Shown here: positions 15,493 through 25,299 of the stretch, in pieces | Position numbering within the stretch: position 1 is the stretch's first letter | How the letters are laid out: each line of letters starts with the position of its first letter | From: Tenacibaculum todarodis | GTDB taxonomy: Bacteria; Bacteroidota; Bacteroidia; Flavobacteriales; Flavobacteriaceae | Reading direction: 5' to 3' | Length of the DNA: 64,000 bases | Assembly (NCBI RefSeq): GCF_001889045.1 | Contig: NZ_CP018155.1 | Coordinates: 1,800,001-1,864,000 of the forward strand | Made by a program: the position numbers and the translations under genes | The notes under the pieces: generated by a model | Seen by the model: only the letters and a program-made list of their open reading frames with translations | The model's database searches: none | What the model was told of the DNA's origin: nothing

Positions 15493-17082
15493 ATGGAATT
15501 TAAATTTGGTGGTTCCGCAGAGAACCAAAAAACAGTTTTAGGGCATCCTTCTGGATTGTTTGTATTATTTTTTACAGAAATGTGGGAACGTTTTTCATAC
15601 TATGGAATGCGCGCATTACTTGTGTTATTTTTAGTTTCAACTGTACTTGATGGCGGCTGGGAATGGTCTAGAGCAGATGCATTGGTACTTTATGGTTGGT
15701 ATACTGGATTAGTATACTTAACACCTATTATTGGAGGGTTTATTGCAGATAAGTTTATGGGGTATCGAAAAGCTATTATTTTAGGTGCATTTATAATGAC
15801 TCTGGGTCATGCTTCAATGGCTTTAGAAGGAATGACATCAATGTTTTTTTACGCTGGTCTTACGTTTTTAATTATAGGGAATGGTTTTTTTAAACCAAAT
15901 ATTTCTTCTATGGTTGGTCAATTATATTTAACACAAGGAAAAGAAAAAGATGGTGGTTATACTATTTTTTATATGGGAATTAATGCTGGAGCATTTTTAG
16001 GAATTCTATTATGTGGATATATAGGTGAAAATATAGGTTGGCATTATGGATTTGGTCTTGCAGGAATTTTCATGTTCTTAGGAATGTTACAATTTTATTT
16101 TACTCAAGAGATCTTTGGTAAAATTGGATTGACTCCAAATCAAACAAAAGATTTTGATGATATTATTGAAGATAGTGTTGATAAGTTAGAAGACAATATT
16201 GAAGATGCTATTGAAGAAGCTGAAAGTTCTAAAGTAATTAGAGACAGAATGTTTGTAATTGGTGTATTTTCCTTATTTGTAATATTCTTTTGGTGGGCAT
16301 TTGAACAAGCAGGTGGATCTATGACTATTTTTGCAGCAGATTACACTGACAGAGCTTTAGTTGGTAATGCTGCAACAACTTTTAAAATAGTAAATACAAT
16401 AATTACTATTGTTCCAATGATTGTTATTTCTTGGGTTTTAGCAATGTTATTTAAACAAACTTATAGTAAATACTCATTAGCAAATATTTTATTAGGTGCA
16501 AGTTTTGTAATTATTTGGGGAATTGTAATATGGATGCTAAATAGAGAGTTTCAATCTGACACAACTGAAGTTCCTGCATCTTGGTTCTCCGTACTTAATT
16601 CGCTGTTTATAATATTATTTGCTCCTGCTTTCTCTAAATTATGGGAAAGTAAATTTAATCCATCAGGTCCTGTTAAGTTTGCGATTGGACTACTTCTAGT
16701 TGGATTAGGTTTTGGTGCATTAGCTTATGGTGCATCAGGAATACCAGAAGGAGCCAAAAGCGCATCTGTAAGTTTAATATTTTTAGTAGTTGCATATTTT
16801 TTACATACTATGGGAGAACTTTGTGTTTCCCCAGTTGGTTTATCATATGTAAGTAAGTTAGCTCCTGTAAAGTTTGTAAGTTTAATGTTTGGTATTTGGT
16901 TTACAGCAAATTTCTTTGCAAATCTTTTGGGTGGTATAACAGGTAGTTATATGGATCCAATAATGGAAGAACATGGTTTATCTACTTTCTTTTTAATATT
17001 TACAATTATACCAATTGCAGCAGCTTTAATTATGCTACTATTAAACCCTATGCTTAAAAGAAAAATGCATGGAATTGAGTAA
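15493..17082 (+). CDS. Proton-dependent oligopeptide transporter (POT/PTR2 family MFS)
   Basis: 529 residues with 12-14 membrane segments. The N-terminal EMWERFSYYGMRALLVLFL contains the ExxERFxYYG motif that couples proton movement to peptide uptake, and the FYMGINAGAFLG segment is the PTR2 signature. A charged cytoplasmic loop (about 215-250) is rich in Asp and Glu. It imports di- and tripeptides using the proton gradient. It lies directly after the dipeptidyl peptidase gene and is followed by a strong terminator. Confidence 0.93.
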   Translation: MEFKFGGSAENQKTVLGHPSGLFVLFFTEMWERFSYYGMRALLVLFLVSTVLDGGWEWSRADALVLYGWYTGLVYLTPIIGGFIADKFMGYRKAIILGAFIMTLGHASMALEGMTSMFFYAGLTFLIIGNGFFKPNISSMVGQLYLTQGKEKDGGYTIFYMGINAGAFLGILLCGYIGENIGWHYGFGLAGIFMFLGMLQFYFTQEIFGKIGLTPNQTKDFDDIIEDSVDKLEDNIEDAIEEAESSKVIRDRMFVIGVFSLFVIFFWWAFEQAGGSMTIFAADYTDRALVGNAATTFKIVNTIITIVPMIVISWVLAMLFKQTYSKYSLANILLGASFVIIWGIVIWMLNREFQSDTTEVPASWFSVLNSLFIILFAPAFSKLWESKFNPSGPVKFAIGLLLVGLGFGALAYGASGIPEGAKSASVSLIFLVVAYFLHTMGELCVSPVGLSYVSKLAPVKFVSLMFGIWFTANFFANLLGGITGSYMDPIMEEHGLSTFFLIFTIIPIAAALIMLLLNPMLKRKMHGIE

Positions 17083-17106
17083 TAATTCTTAAAATATTTA
17101 TAAAAA

Positions 17107-17138
17107 TAAAAAGCACCGAATTCGGTGCTTTTTATTTT
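17107..17138 (+). terminator. Intrinsic terminator after the peptide transporter
   Basis: AAAAGCACCGAA and TTCGGTGCTTTT form a perfect 12-bp stem, followed by a T-rich tail. It sits 25 bp after the transporter stop. Confidence 0.9.
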
Positions 17139-17140
17139 TG

Positions 17141-17148
17141 TAAATTTG
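17141..17148 (+). promoter_or_regulatory. Putative -7 box (TAAATTTG) for the thioredoxin pair
   Basis: Matches TAnnTTTG, directly after a terminator and 25 bp before the ATG at 17174. Confidence 0.45.
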
Positions 17149-17173
17149 GCACATAATTTGCGACATAAATAAC

Positions 17174-17719
17174 ATGAAAAAATATATTCTTACGGCACTT
17201 TTAATTATTGGCGCTATAACTGTAAAAGCTCAAGAAATTAATTGGGTAACATTAAATGAAGCTTTAGCTCTTCAAAAAGAAAACCCTAAAAAAATAATGA
17301 TGGATGTTTACACAAATTGGTGTGGACCATGTATATTGTTAGACAAAAACACTTTTCACAATCCTGATCTTGTTGAATACGTAAATAAAAATTATTACGC
17401 TGTAAAGTTTAACGCTGAAGGCACACAAAATATCACTTATAAAGGGAAAACTTTTGGAAACCCAAATTACAACCCTAAAAAAGCTAATAAGAATAATAGT
17501 CCACATGAATTTAGTAATTACATGGATATTAAAGCATTCCCTACAATTGCTTTTTTTGATGAAAATGGAGATTATATCACACCTTTAAAAGGGTATTACA
17601 ATGCGCAACAATTAGAATTGTATTTAAAAATGTTTAACGAAGACAAGCACAAAGAATTAAATACTCAAGAAAAGTTTAATGAATACTTTGAAGCTTTTAA
17701 GCCAAGTTTTAAGAGCTAG
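17174..17719 (+). CDS. Secreted thioredoxin-like protein
   Basis: 181 residues. A Sec signal peptide (MKKYILTALLIIGAITVKAQ, cleavage after the Ala-Gln region) precedes a thioredoxin-fold domain with the redox motif WCGPC at about residue 50 and a cis-Pro in IKAFPTIAFFD. An insert rich in Asn, Pro and Lys (NPNYNPKKANKNNSPHEF) lies between the two halves of the fold. It probably reduces or isomerises disulfides in the periplasm; the target is unknown. A second thioredoxin-like gene follows after 3 bp, a tandem arrangement. Confidence 0.85.
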   Translation: MKKYILTALLIIGAITVKAQEINWVTLNEALALQKENPKKIMMDVYTNWCGPCILLDKNTFHNPDLVEYVNKNYYAVKFNAEGTQNITYKGKTFGNPNYNPKKANKNNSPHEFSNYMDIKAFPTIAFFDENGDYITPLKGYYNAQQLELYLKMFNEDKHKELNTQEKFNEYFEAFKPSFKS

Positions 17720-17722
17720 ATC

Positions 17723-18184
17723 ATGAAAAAAATACTATTTACATTTTTTATTGGAATACTAATTTCCACAAATAGTTTTTCTCAAGAAAAATTAACTTGG
17801 CACACCAATATTGATGAAGCTTTAGAATTAGCTACTAAAGAAAACAAGAATTTGTTATTATTTTTTACAGGTTCAGATTGGTGCGGTTGGTGTAAAAAGT
17901 TACAAAATGATGTTTTGAAAACTCCAGATTTTGAAAAATGGTCTGCAGATTTTATTCTAGTTGAATTAGACTTTCCTAAGAGAACAGCACAAGACATAAA
18001 AATTAAAACTCAAAACAGAAAACTACAAAGAGCATTTAATGTCCGTGGTTTTCCTACAATACATTTTGTGAGCGCAAAAAAACTTGAAAACGGCAAAACA
18101 AATTTAAATAATCTTGGTAAAACAGGTTATGTACGCGGAGGTGTTAAAAACTGGATAAAGACAGCAAATAATATAGTTAACTAA
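17723..18184 (+). CDS. Secreted thioredoxin-like protein (WCGWC type)
   Basis: 153 residues. A Sec signal peptide (MKKILFTFFIGILISTNSFS) is followed by WHTNIDEALELATKENKNLLLFFTGSDWCGWCKKL with the CGWC redox motif, and a cis-Pro in VRGFPTIHFV. DUF255-like and thiol:disulfide interchange domains carry similar motifs. It starts three bases after the stop of the previous thioredoxin gene, so the two are co-transcribed and probably arose by duplication, though they are now quite different in sequence. Confidence 0.85.
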   Translation: MKKILFTFFIGILISTNSFSQEKLTWHTNIDEALELATKENKNLLLFFTGSDWCGWCKKLQNDVLKTPDFEKWSADFILVELDFPKRTAQDIKIKTQNRKLQRAFNVRGFPTIHFVSAKKLENGKTNLNNLGKTGYVRGGVKNWIKTANNIVN

Positions 18185-18198
18185 ACAATTTAGCATTT

Positions 18199-20226
18199 TT
18201 AATTCCTTAATACATAAGCACCATCTTTTCCTGTAGCATAAAATGGTGTTTTTTTATACCTACAAGTTTCTCTCCAACTTGCTATATAACTTTTATAATT
18301 ACTACCATTTGCAATTATTTCCTTCGGATTTAAAGTGTCAATTAACCTTTCCAAATTAATTTTTGGAGAGTTTTGCAGAATAACAATAGGGTTTTTAAGT
18401 GAATCTACTTTATAAATCCCCAAACTATCAACAACAATTATTTGCTGATTTTTAAATTGAAATATTGATGGACTTGTAGTTTCGTATTTTAGATTAATAA
18501 CTTCACCAACTTTATAAGAAATCAACACTTTCTCTTGTTTAATCATAGCAGTATCTAGATTATGAAAAACGTATAACGTGTCTCCTACTCTTTCACCTAA
18601 AACAGATTTTTTATTCTTATGAAAAACTATAAATTCATGCTTTTTGTTTTTTTGAAAATCATTAAAAATGAACAGAGATTGTACTAAAACAATTGAAATC
18701 AGCCATAAAATAAAGTTTTTTGGTCTTTTTTTAATGAAAAACAGAAAACCAAAAATAATAACAAAATACCATGATAACATTAAAACACCTGACATTGAAA
18801 TCTCACTAAATAGAAAGCTTTCTTGTTTAGAAATCCAGCTTACAAAAGTATTCATCAAAGAAATTATAGCACCATAAGTTTCTACAATAAACTGAGGTAA
18901 AACTTCAAATAATGATAAAATTATTACAATTATTCCTCCGATTAAAATGGCTCCCAAAAACGGAATAATAACTAAATTAGAAAGCAAAAACAACCCTGGA
19001 AATTGATGAAAATAATACAAACTGATTGGTAAAACACCCATTTGAGCAGCAATAGAAACAGTAAACAATTGCCAACCTTTATCTAGAATAACTACTTTTG
19101 GTTGCCATAAACTATACAGTTTAGGTTGCACCCAAATTATTCCAAAAACAGCTAGGTAACTTAACTGAAAACCGACATCAAATAAAAGCAATGGTTTTAC
19201 TAACAAAAGTAAAAATATTGATGTAATTAAAGAATGTTCTACAATCCGTTTTCGTTTAAAAGATTGCCCAATTGCTACAAACGTAAACATGGTTACCGCT
19301 CTAACTACAGATGCTGATAAACCTGCTATAAAGGCAAACATCCATAATAAAGTAATAATTAAAATAGTTTTAAAAACTCGACTTAATTTAGATGTATCTA
19401 ATCTTTTAAACAACCAATTTAAAATCAGCAAAACAATACCAACATGCAACCCAGAAACCGCTAAAATATGTATTGCTCCTGCTCTAGAGTAATCATTAAT
19501 TAGTTCTTTTGAAATATCTTGTCTTTGCCCTAACAACAATGCATTTATTACCGCATACTCTTCCTCTTTAAAATTATATTTTTTTAATGAATTCTGAATT
19601 TCTACTCTTGCTTTAGCTGCTAAACCTTGTAAAGAAAAGTTTCGCTTATCAACAATTTTAAACTCTTGGTTATTAACAAAAACTTGATGATAAATTCCTT
19701 GTTTTACTAAATACTCTTTATAATTAAATTGATGCGGATTTAATGATGGAGTTAACGCTATAAAGCTCGGTTTCAAAAAGAGTTTATCATCAACATTTAA
19801 TGTTTTTTGCAAACTATCTTTCGGAATATTTAATAGCACTTTACCAACTGTTTTTTCTTCATTTATTTGAGAAACTTCAGCTTCATATTTATCATAATAA
19901 TTGCCAGATTTTAAAACTTTATCAATAGTTAAAATTGCAGTAACATTTTCATATAAATATGCTTTATAATAATTAGTCCTATTTCTTTTATCAGAAATAT
20001 AAACGATGGAAACACCTATAAAAACAAAGAAAATCCAAGAAGAAAATGTGAATAATTTCTTCTTTTTTAGTTGAATAAACAATACCAAAATCAACATAAA
20101 AAAGATTGCCAAAAAACTTAATTTTTGCGCACCAAATTGCCAACCATTAGTATAATACTGAATAGAAATTCCAATTATTAAACACAGTAAAAAGTGAAAA
20201 GGCAGATATTTCAGCAACTTTTCCAT
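18199..20226 (-). CDS. comEC: ComEC/Rec2 family DNA uptake channel protein
   Basis: 675 residues. An N-terminal membrane pair with a DUF4131-type domain (GKVLLNIPKDSL, NPHQFNYKEYLVKQGIYHQVF) precedes the ComEC core (LLLGQRQDIS, YSRAGAIHILAVSGLHVGIV and LSASVVRAVTMF), then several membrane helices. ComEC carries single-stranded DNA across the inner membrane during transformation. The C-terminus after about residue 500 is a short soluble region without the HxHxDH metallo-beta-lactamase motif of longer homologues, as is common in Bacteroidota. The upstream NlpC/P60 gene is on the same strand. Confidence 0.9.
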   Translation of the reverse strand: MEKLLKYLPFHFLLCLIIGISIQYYTNGWQFGAQKLSFLAIFFMLILVLFIQLKKKKLFTFSSWIFFVFIGVSIVYISDKRNRTNYYKAYLYENVTAILTIDKVLKSGNYYDKYEAEVSQINEEKTVGKVLLNIPKDSLQKTLNVDDKLFLKPSFIALTPSLNPHQFNYKEYLVKQGIYHQVFVNNQEFKIVDKRNFSLQGLAAKARVEIQNSLKKYNFKEEEYAVINALLLGQRQDISKELINDYSRAGAIHILAVSGLHVGIVLLILNWLFKRLDTSKLSRVFKTILIITLLWMFAFIAGLSASVVRAVTMFTFVAIGQSFKRKRIVEHSLITSIFLLLLVKPLLLFDVGFQLSYLAVFGIIWVQPKLYSLWQPKVVILDKGWQLFTVSIAAQMGVLPISLYYFHQFPGLFLLSNLVIIPFLGAILIGGIIVIILSLFEVLPQFIVETYGAIISLMNTFVSWISKQESFLFSEISMSGVLMLSWYFVIIFGFLFFIKKRPKNFILWLISIVLVQSLFIFNDFQKNKKHEFIVFHKNKKSVLGERVGDTLYVFHNLDTAMIKQEKVLISYKVGEVINLKYETTSPSIFQFKNQQIIVVDSLGIYKVDSLKNPIVILQNSPKINLERLIDTLNPKEIIANGSNYKSYIASWRETCRYKKTPFYATGKDGAYVLRN

Positions 20227-20264
20227 AGCGGACTCAAGTTACTAAATTTTTTAATATCAATAAA

Positions 20265-20744
20265 TTACAAAACTCTTTTTGCTCTTACGAAGGCATTTTT
20301 CCAATAATTCTCTGAAAGTGAAGAGATTTTTACACCTTTAGATGTTGTAGCGTGTATAAATTTAATTTCACCATCAACAGAAGTAATTAAACCAACATGA
20401 TTTATTCCTCTTCTAGATTTAGATGTACTAAAAAACAACAAATCTCCTCTTTGCACTTCATTTAAAGAAATCTTAAACCCTTCTTTTGCCATTACGTAAG
20501 AAACTCTTGGAATAGCAACTCCACGCTGTTTAAATGAAGTGTAAATTAAACCTGAACAATCCATTCCTTTTTTGGTAGTTCCTCCATATTTATATGGTGT
20601 TCCTTTGTAGGTTACGGCAGTCCAAACTATTTTATCGGCTACAGAAATTTCAGTATTTTTTGTTGATGAAGAAACTACTTTTTTGGAAGAAGAACAAGAG
20701 GTTATAAAGAAGATTAATAAGGTATAAAGTACTATTTTTCTCAT
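20265..20744 (-). CDS. NlpC/P60 family (C40) cell-wall peptidase, lipoprotein
   Basis: 159 residues. The lipobox FITSC (Cys17) predicts a lipoprotein. The catalytic Cys is in KGMDCSGLIYTSF, the His in INHVGLI, and the third polar residue is the His in KFIHATTS. C40 enzymes cut peptidoglycan stem peptides between gamma-D-Glu and diamino acids. The downstream gene is comEC and the upstream gene lpxB ends 4 bp away, so all are probably in one transcript. Confidence 0.9.
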   Translation of the reverse strand: MRKIVLYTLLIFFITSCSSSKKVVSSSTKNTEISVADKIVWTAVTYKGTPYKYGGTTKKGMDCSGLIYTSFKQRGVAIPRVSYVMAKEGFKISLNEVQRGDLLFFSTSKSRRGINHVGLITSVDGEIKFIHATTSKGVKISSLSENYWKNAFVRAKRVL

Positions 20745-20748
20745 GCTT

Positions 20749-21858
20749 TTATTTTAATCCTTCTACAATTAATGTTGCCGTTTTTTCTGAAGCTCCTTTT
20801 CCTCCAAGAATTTTTTCTAATTCGTAATAGTTTTCAAATTGTTGCTCTCTAGAGTTTGTGTCTAGGATTTTAGTTAATTCTTCTTCTAATTTTTTTGATG
20901 TAAAATCATTCTGAATTAATTCTTTTACTACTTCTTTATCCATAATTAAATTGACTAAAGAAATATATTTTAAAGTAACAATTCTCTTTGCTATTTGATA
21001 CGAAATTGCACTTCCTTTATAGCAAACTACTTGCGGTACTTTAAACAATGCTGTTTCTAATGTTGCTGTTCCTGATGCTACTAATGCAGCAGAAGATATA
21101 CTTAATAAATCGTAAGTTTTATTGTTAATAAACTGTACGTTTTTATTGTTAATAAACTCGTTGTAAAATTCAAAAGATTGACTTGGAGCACCAGCAACAA
21201 CAAACTGGTAATCGCTAAATTTTCCTACAAGAGAAAGCATAACAGAAAGCATTTTAGTTATTTCTTGTTTTCTACTTCCGGGCAATAATGCAATTATTGG
21301 TTTTTCTCCTAGATTATATTCTCTTCTAAAAACAAATTCATCAACTTGTGGTCTTCCTGCAATTCCATCAATTAATGGATGACCAACAAACTCTACATCA
21401 TAATCAAACTTTTTATAAAATTCTTTTTCAAAAGGAAGAATCACAAACATTTTATCGATATCCCTTTTAATATCTTTAACTCTACCTGCTCTACTTGCCC
21501 AAATTTGCGGAGAAATATAATAATTTGTTGCAAAACCTTTTTGTTTTGCCCATTTTGCAATTCTTAGATTAAACCCAGAATTATCGATAAAAACAATAAC
21601 ATCTGGCTTAAATTCTTCAATATCTTTTTTACAAAAAGACATGAAACCAAGAATTTTTCTAAGGTTCATTAACACTTCAACAAAACCCATAAAAGCACGT
21701 TCTTTGTAATGTTTTACCAAAGTACCGCCAACTTTTTGCATTAAATCTCCACCCCAAAATCTAATATCTGCATTTGTATCTTTTTTATACAGTGCCTTCA
21801 TTAAATTAGAACCGTGCAAATCGCCAGAAGCTTCACCAACAAGTATGTAGTATTTCAT
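20749..21858 (-). CDS. lpxB: Lipid-A-disaccharide synthase
   Basis: 369 residues, normal for LpxB (GT19). The N-terminal YILVGEASGDLHGSNL and the donor-binding LLPGSRKQEI are diagnostic, as are PQIWASRAGRVK and SGTATLETALFKVPQVV. It joins UDP-2,3-diacylglucosamine and lipid X to give the lipid A disaccharide at the inner face of the cytoplasmic membrane. The surE / small membrane protein / lpxB order on one strand looks like an operon. Confidence 0.95.
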   Translation of the reverse strand: MKYYILVGEASGDLHGSNLMKALYKKDTNADIRFWGGDLMQKVGGTLVKHYKERAFMGFVEVLMNLRKILGFMSFCKKDIEEFKPDVIVFIDNSGFNLRIAKWAKQKGFATNYYISPQIWASRAGRVKDIKRDIDKMFVILPFEKEFYKKFDYDVEFVGHPLIDGIAGRPQVDEFVFRREYNLGEKPIIALLPGSRKQEITKMLSVMLSLVGKFSDYQFVVAGAPSQSFEFYNEFINNKNVQFINNKTYDLLSISSAALVASGTATLETALFKVPQVVCYKGSAISYQIAKRIVTLKYISLVNLIMDKEVVKELIQNDFTSKKLEEELTKILDTNSREQQFENYYELEKILGGKGASEKTATLIVEGLK

Positions 21859-21873
21859 CCGAAGAAAAAAGTA

Positions 21874-22161
21874 TTAAATAAACTTTAAAATTAATGTAAA
21901 TAATGCCGTAACTATTGTTGTTAGCAATACTCCTCGCGCTCTATAATCTTGTTTCTTTTTAATGAAAATTAAAAAAACAAACAAATTTGGTATTGATGCT
22001 AAAGCAATTACTGGACCTAAAACATCTCCTTTAAAAATCATGTCTATGGTTTCATAGAACCCAAATCTAGAAACATACTGCAAGTAAATGTACAAACCAC
22101 AACAAGTAGCAAAAACAGAAATTAAAACTCCAATTAAGACTTCTTTTGTTATAGCTCCCAT
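21874..22161 (-). CDS. Small integral membrane protein, three predicted helices
   Basis: 95 residues, with hydrophobic segments at about 7-27, 49-67 and 76-94. The basic loop KKKQDYRARG between helices two and three suggests a cytoplasmic loop. The ATG overlaps the 3' end of surE by 13 bp and the stop is 15 bp before lpxB, so it is part of that operon. I recall small genes of this kind between surE and lpxB in related genomes, but I know of no function. A role in the envelope is a guess from its neighbours. Confidence 0.75.
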   Translation of the reverse strand: MGAITKEVLIGVLISVFATCCGLYIYLQYVSRFGFYETIDMIFKGDVLGPVIALASIPNLFVFLIFIKKKQDYRARGVLLTTIVTALFTLILKFI

Positions 22162-22919
22162 TGATTTAATTTTTGAATTGCATGATGCGCAGTCATATCA
22201 AACTGAACAGGAACTACTGAAATATAACCATTTTCTAATGCCCAAACATCTGTATCTTGGCCCTTATCTCTGTTTACAAACTCGCCAGAAAGCCAGTAAT
22301 ATTCTTTTCCAAAAGGACTTTTACGCTTATCAAAATCTTCTTTCCAATACCCATTTGCTTGTCTACAGATTTTAACTCCTTTTATATCTTCTTTCTTTAA
22401 CTTCGGAATATTTACATTTAAAACTGTTGCGTCTGGCAAACCATTTAACAAGACATTTAAGGTGATTTTTTTGATAAATTCTTCGGCTTGCTTAAAATCT
22501 GCGTGATAATTAAAGTCTAATAATGAAAATCCAATGGCAGGAATTCCTTCAATACCGGCTTCTACGGCAGCACTCATAGTTCCTGAATAAATTACATTTA
22601 TTGAAGAATTAGCTCCATGATTAATTCCTGAAACACAAATATCTGGAACTCTATTTAAGATTTCATGCTTTGCCATTTTTACACAATCTGCAGGTGTTCC
22701 CGAGCAATTATATTCAATTTGTGGCCCATCATCTATTGTAATAGGATTACAATGCAAAACGTTATCTACCGTAATTGCGTGGCCCATTCCGCTTTGCGGA
22801 CTATCTGGTGCAACAACAACAACTTCTCCAATAGTATTCATTATTCTTATCAATGCTCTGATACCAGGAGCTGTTATTCCATCGTCATTAGTAACTAAAA
22901 TTAAAGGCTTTTCTTGCAT
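22149..22919 (-). CDS. surE: 5'/3'-nucleotidase SurE
   Basis: 256 residues. The metal-binding motifs of SurE are visible: LVTNDDGITAPG (Asp pair), the following SPQSGMGHAIT, and the GINHGANSS loop with the conserved Asn. It removes phosphate from nucleoside monophosphates and is linked to survival in stationary phase. It is the first gene of a minus-strand operon with a small membrane protein and lpxB. A TACATTTG box on the minus strand at 22941-22948 is its likely promoter. Confidence 0.95.
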   Translation of the reverse strand: MQEKPLILVTNDDGITAPGIRALIRIMNTIGEVVVVAPDSPQSGMGHAITVDNVLHCNPITIDDGPQIEYNCSGTPADCVKMAKHEILNRVPDICVSGINHGANSSINVIYSGTMSAAVEAGIEGIPAIGFSLLDFNYHADFKQAEEFIKKITLNVLLNGLPDATVLNVNIPKLKKEDIKGVKICRQANGYWKEDFDKRKSPFGKEYYWLSGEFVNRDKGQDTDVWALENGYISVVPVQFDMTAHHAIQKLNQWEL

Positions 22920-22940
22920 TGTTAATGGGTTTTAAGATAA

Positions 22941-22948
22941 CAAATGTA
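22941..22948 (-). promoter_or_regulatory. Putative -7 box (TACATTTG) for surE
   Basis: Minus-strand match to TAnnTTTG, 21 bp before the surE ATG. Confidence 0.45.
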
Positions 22949-23109
22949 ACAGATTTATATGAATATATTTTTAACGTTTTGTAAAGATTTAATCATTAAG
23001 TTTTTCTGTAATCTTGTATATATTAAAATATTATAGTTTTTGGCATTATTTTAGTAGTTTAGCTACTACCATTTTGTAAATATTAAAAATAAACACCGAC
23101 TGAAGATTT

Positions 23110-25230
23110 ATGAAGACGAAATTAACAACAATATACATCCTACTATTAACTGTTTTTGCATCTAGTTTTACTACTAATGCTAACACAAAGAAGGATCCAG
23201 ATAAAGATAAAGTTATAATTTATGTATTAAAAAACATTTTAACACGTGGTCATTATGTTCAAAAAGAACTAAATGATGACTTCTCTGAACATGTTTACAA
23301 TTCATTTATTGACGGACTAGATCCAAGCAAACGTTACTTTACTCAAGATGATTTAAAAGAATTTTCTCAATTCAAATACGAAATAGACAATCAATTATTA
23401 GATAATAAAATAGATTTCTATAAATTGGTTTATGGGCGTTTTTTAGAAAAAATGAAATCTGCTAAAACTTATTACGGTGTTTTACTAACACAATCTTTTG
23501 ATTTTAGTAAAAAGGAAAGTATCGATATTGATTATGATAAAATGCCATTTGCAAAAAATGAAAACGAACTGGTTGATTATTGGAGAAAACAGTTAAAACT
23601 ACAAGTTTTAAGCAACATAGAAAACTTGCAAGATTTACAAGTAGAAAAAACTAAAAAAGATCCAAAAACAGTACAAAAAACTTTTGAAGATTTTGAACAT
23701 GAAGCTCGTACTAAAGTGTTGAAAAACATGGACGATTTATATTTAAGAATTGAAGAACTTGAACACGCAGATTGGTATTCTACTTTTTTAAATAGTGTGG
23801 TTTCTGGTTTTGGTCCACATACAACTTACATGTCTCCAAGATCAAAATCTCGTTTTGACCAAGATATGTCTGGTAAATTAGAAGGTATTGGAGCAAGACT
23901 TCAAAAGAAAGGAATTTACACGCACATTTTTGAATTAGTTTCTGGAGGTCCTGCATGGAAACAAGGAGAATTAGAAGCAGGAGATATTATTTTAAAAGTT
24001 GCACAAGGAGAAGAAGAACCTTTAGATATAGTTGGTATGCGCTTAGACGATGCAATTAAATTTATTAAAGGTCCTAAAGGAACTGAGGTTCGTTTAACTG
24101 TTAAAAAGAAAATAGATGGTTCTACCAAAGTTATTTCTATAACAAGAGATGTTGTTGAATTAGAGGAAACATTTGTAAAATCTAGTATTGTTGAAAAGGA
24201 TGGAAAAAAATACGGAATAATAAATCTTCCAAAATTTTATATTGATTTTAGTGATACGAACGGTAGAGATTCTGCAAAAGACATGGAACAAGAAATTGCA
24301 CGTTTACAAAGTGAAGGTGTAGAAGGTTTAATTGTAGATTTAAGAAATAATGGTGGTGGATCGCTTAAAACTGCCATAGAAATTGGTGGCTTATTTATTA
24401 ATGAAGGACCAATTGTACAAGTCAAATATCGTGGGGAACAGCCGATAATTAAAAAAGACACAGACCCAAAAATACAGTGGAATGGACCTTTAGTGGTAAT
24501 GGTAAATGAATTTTCTGCTTCGGCATCAGAAATTTTTGCAGCTGCAATGCAAGACTATAAAAGAGGTGTAATTTTAGGAGGAAAACAAACCTACGGAAAA
24601 GGTACTGTTCAAAATATATTGCCAATAAACCGATTTGCACAAAACTATCCTGATGATTTGGGTGCAATTAAAATGACTATCCAAAAATTCTATAGAATTA
24701 ATGGTGGTTCTACACAAATTGAAGGTGTATATTCCGATATTGCAATGCCAGATAGATATAGTTATATGGAAGTTGGTGAGCGAGATTTAGAAGGCGCTTT
24801 ACCTTGGGATAAAGTTGCGCAAGCAAAATACACACAAACTAACTCGTATGAGAATTTTAATGATGTTTTATACAACAGTAAAAACAGAATTAATAGCGAC
24901 TCTAAATTTAAAATGATAAATGAATACGCTAAATGGTTAAAAGCTAATCAAGAACGTACAACGTATTCTTTAAACTATAAAGACTTTCTTGCAGAAAGTA
25001 AGAAACAAGATAAAAGTGGAGATCAATTTAAAGAAGTTTTTAAATTTGATTCTAACCTTAAATTTTTATCACCAAAATACGAATTTGATTTGTTTAAAAA
25101 AGACAGCGTTTTAGAAGACAAACGTATGGCTTGGCATAAAAACTTATCAAAAGACATTTATGTAAACGAAGCATTAAATGTACTTAGCGAATTAAAGATG
25201 AATAGAAATCTAGAACCAGTTAAAAACTAA
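23110..25230 (+). CDS. Carboxy-terminal processing (tail-specific) protease, S41 family
   Basis: 706 residues, the length of Prc/Tsp rather than the shorter CtpA types. A signal peptide comes first, then an N-terminal helical domain with YVQKELNDDFSEHVYNSFIDGLDPSKRYF, a PDZ domain (GIGARLQKKGIYTHIFELVSG through GPKGTEVRLTVKK), and the protease core DLRNNGGGSLKTAIEIGGLF with catalytic Ser in FSASASEIFAAAMQ and Lys in YGKGTVQ. A C-terminal DUF3340-type region follows. Prc trims periplasmic proteins from their C-termini, including lipoproteins and cell-wall enzymes. A terminator lies directly after it. Confidence 0.93.
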   Translation: MKTKLTTIYILLLTVFASSFTTNANTKKDPDKDKVIIYVLKNILTRGHYVQKELNDDFSEHVYNSFIDGLDPSKRYFTQDDLKEFSQFKYEIDNQLLDNKIDFYKLVYGRFLEKMKSAKTYYGVLLTQSFDFSKKESIDIDYDKMPFAKNENELVDYWRKQLKLQVLSNIENLQDLQVEKTKKDPKTVQKTFEDFEHEARTKVLKNMDDLYLRIEELEHADWYSTFLNSVVSGFGPHTTYMSPRSKSRFDQDMSGKLEGIGARLQKKGIYTHIFELVSGGPAWKQGELEAGDIILKVAQGEEEPLDIVGMRLDDAIKFIKGPKGTEVRLTVKKKIDGSTKVISITRDVVELEETFVKSSIVEKDGKKYGIINLPKFYIDFSDTNGRDSAKDMEQEIARLQSEGVEGLIVDLRNNGGGSLKTAIEIGGLFINEGPIVQVKYRGEQPIIKKDTDPKIQWNGPLVVMVNEFSASASEIFAAAMQDYKRGVILGGKQTYGKGTVQNILPINRFAQNYPDDLGAIKMTIQKFYRINGGSTQIEGVYSDIAMPDRYSYMEVGERDLEGALPWDKVAQAKYTQTNSYENFNDVLYNSKNRINSDSKFKMINEYAKWLKANQERTTYSLNYKDFLAESKKQDKSGDQFKEVFKFDSNLKFLSPKYEFDLFKKDSVLEDKRMAWHKNLSKDIYVNEALNVLSELKMNRNLEPVKN

Positions 25231-25252
25231 GAACACTTACTATTTATAACAA

Positions 25253-25283
25253 AAAAAGCCGATGAGATTCATCGGCTTTTTAT
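25253..25283. terminator. Bidirectional intrinsic terminator
   Basis: AAAAAGCCGATGA and TCATCGGCTTTTT form a perfect 13-bp stem with a GAT loop. It lies between the convergent protease gene (ends 25230) and the Omp85-like gene (ends 25300), with runs of A and T on both sides. Confidence 0.9.
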
Positions 25284-25299
25284 TTGTCATAAAATGATT

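Noticed and set aside
18668..19492. Plus-strand ORFs inside comEC
   Set aside because: Antisense to a gene with clear ComEC motifs, with no domain of their own.
23051..23067. TAGTAGTTTAGCTACTA hairpin upstream of the tail-specific protease
   Set aside because: A short stem in AT-rich DNA, not distinct enough from chance to call an operator.
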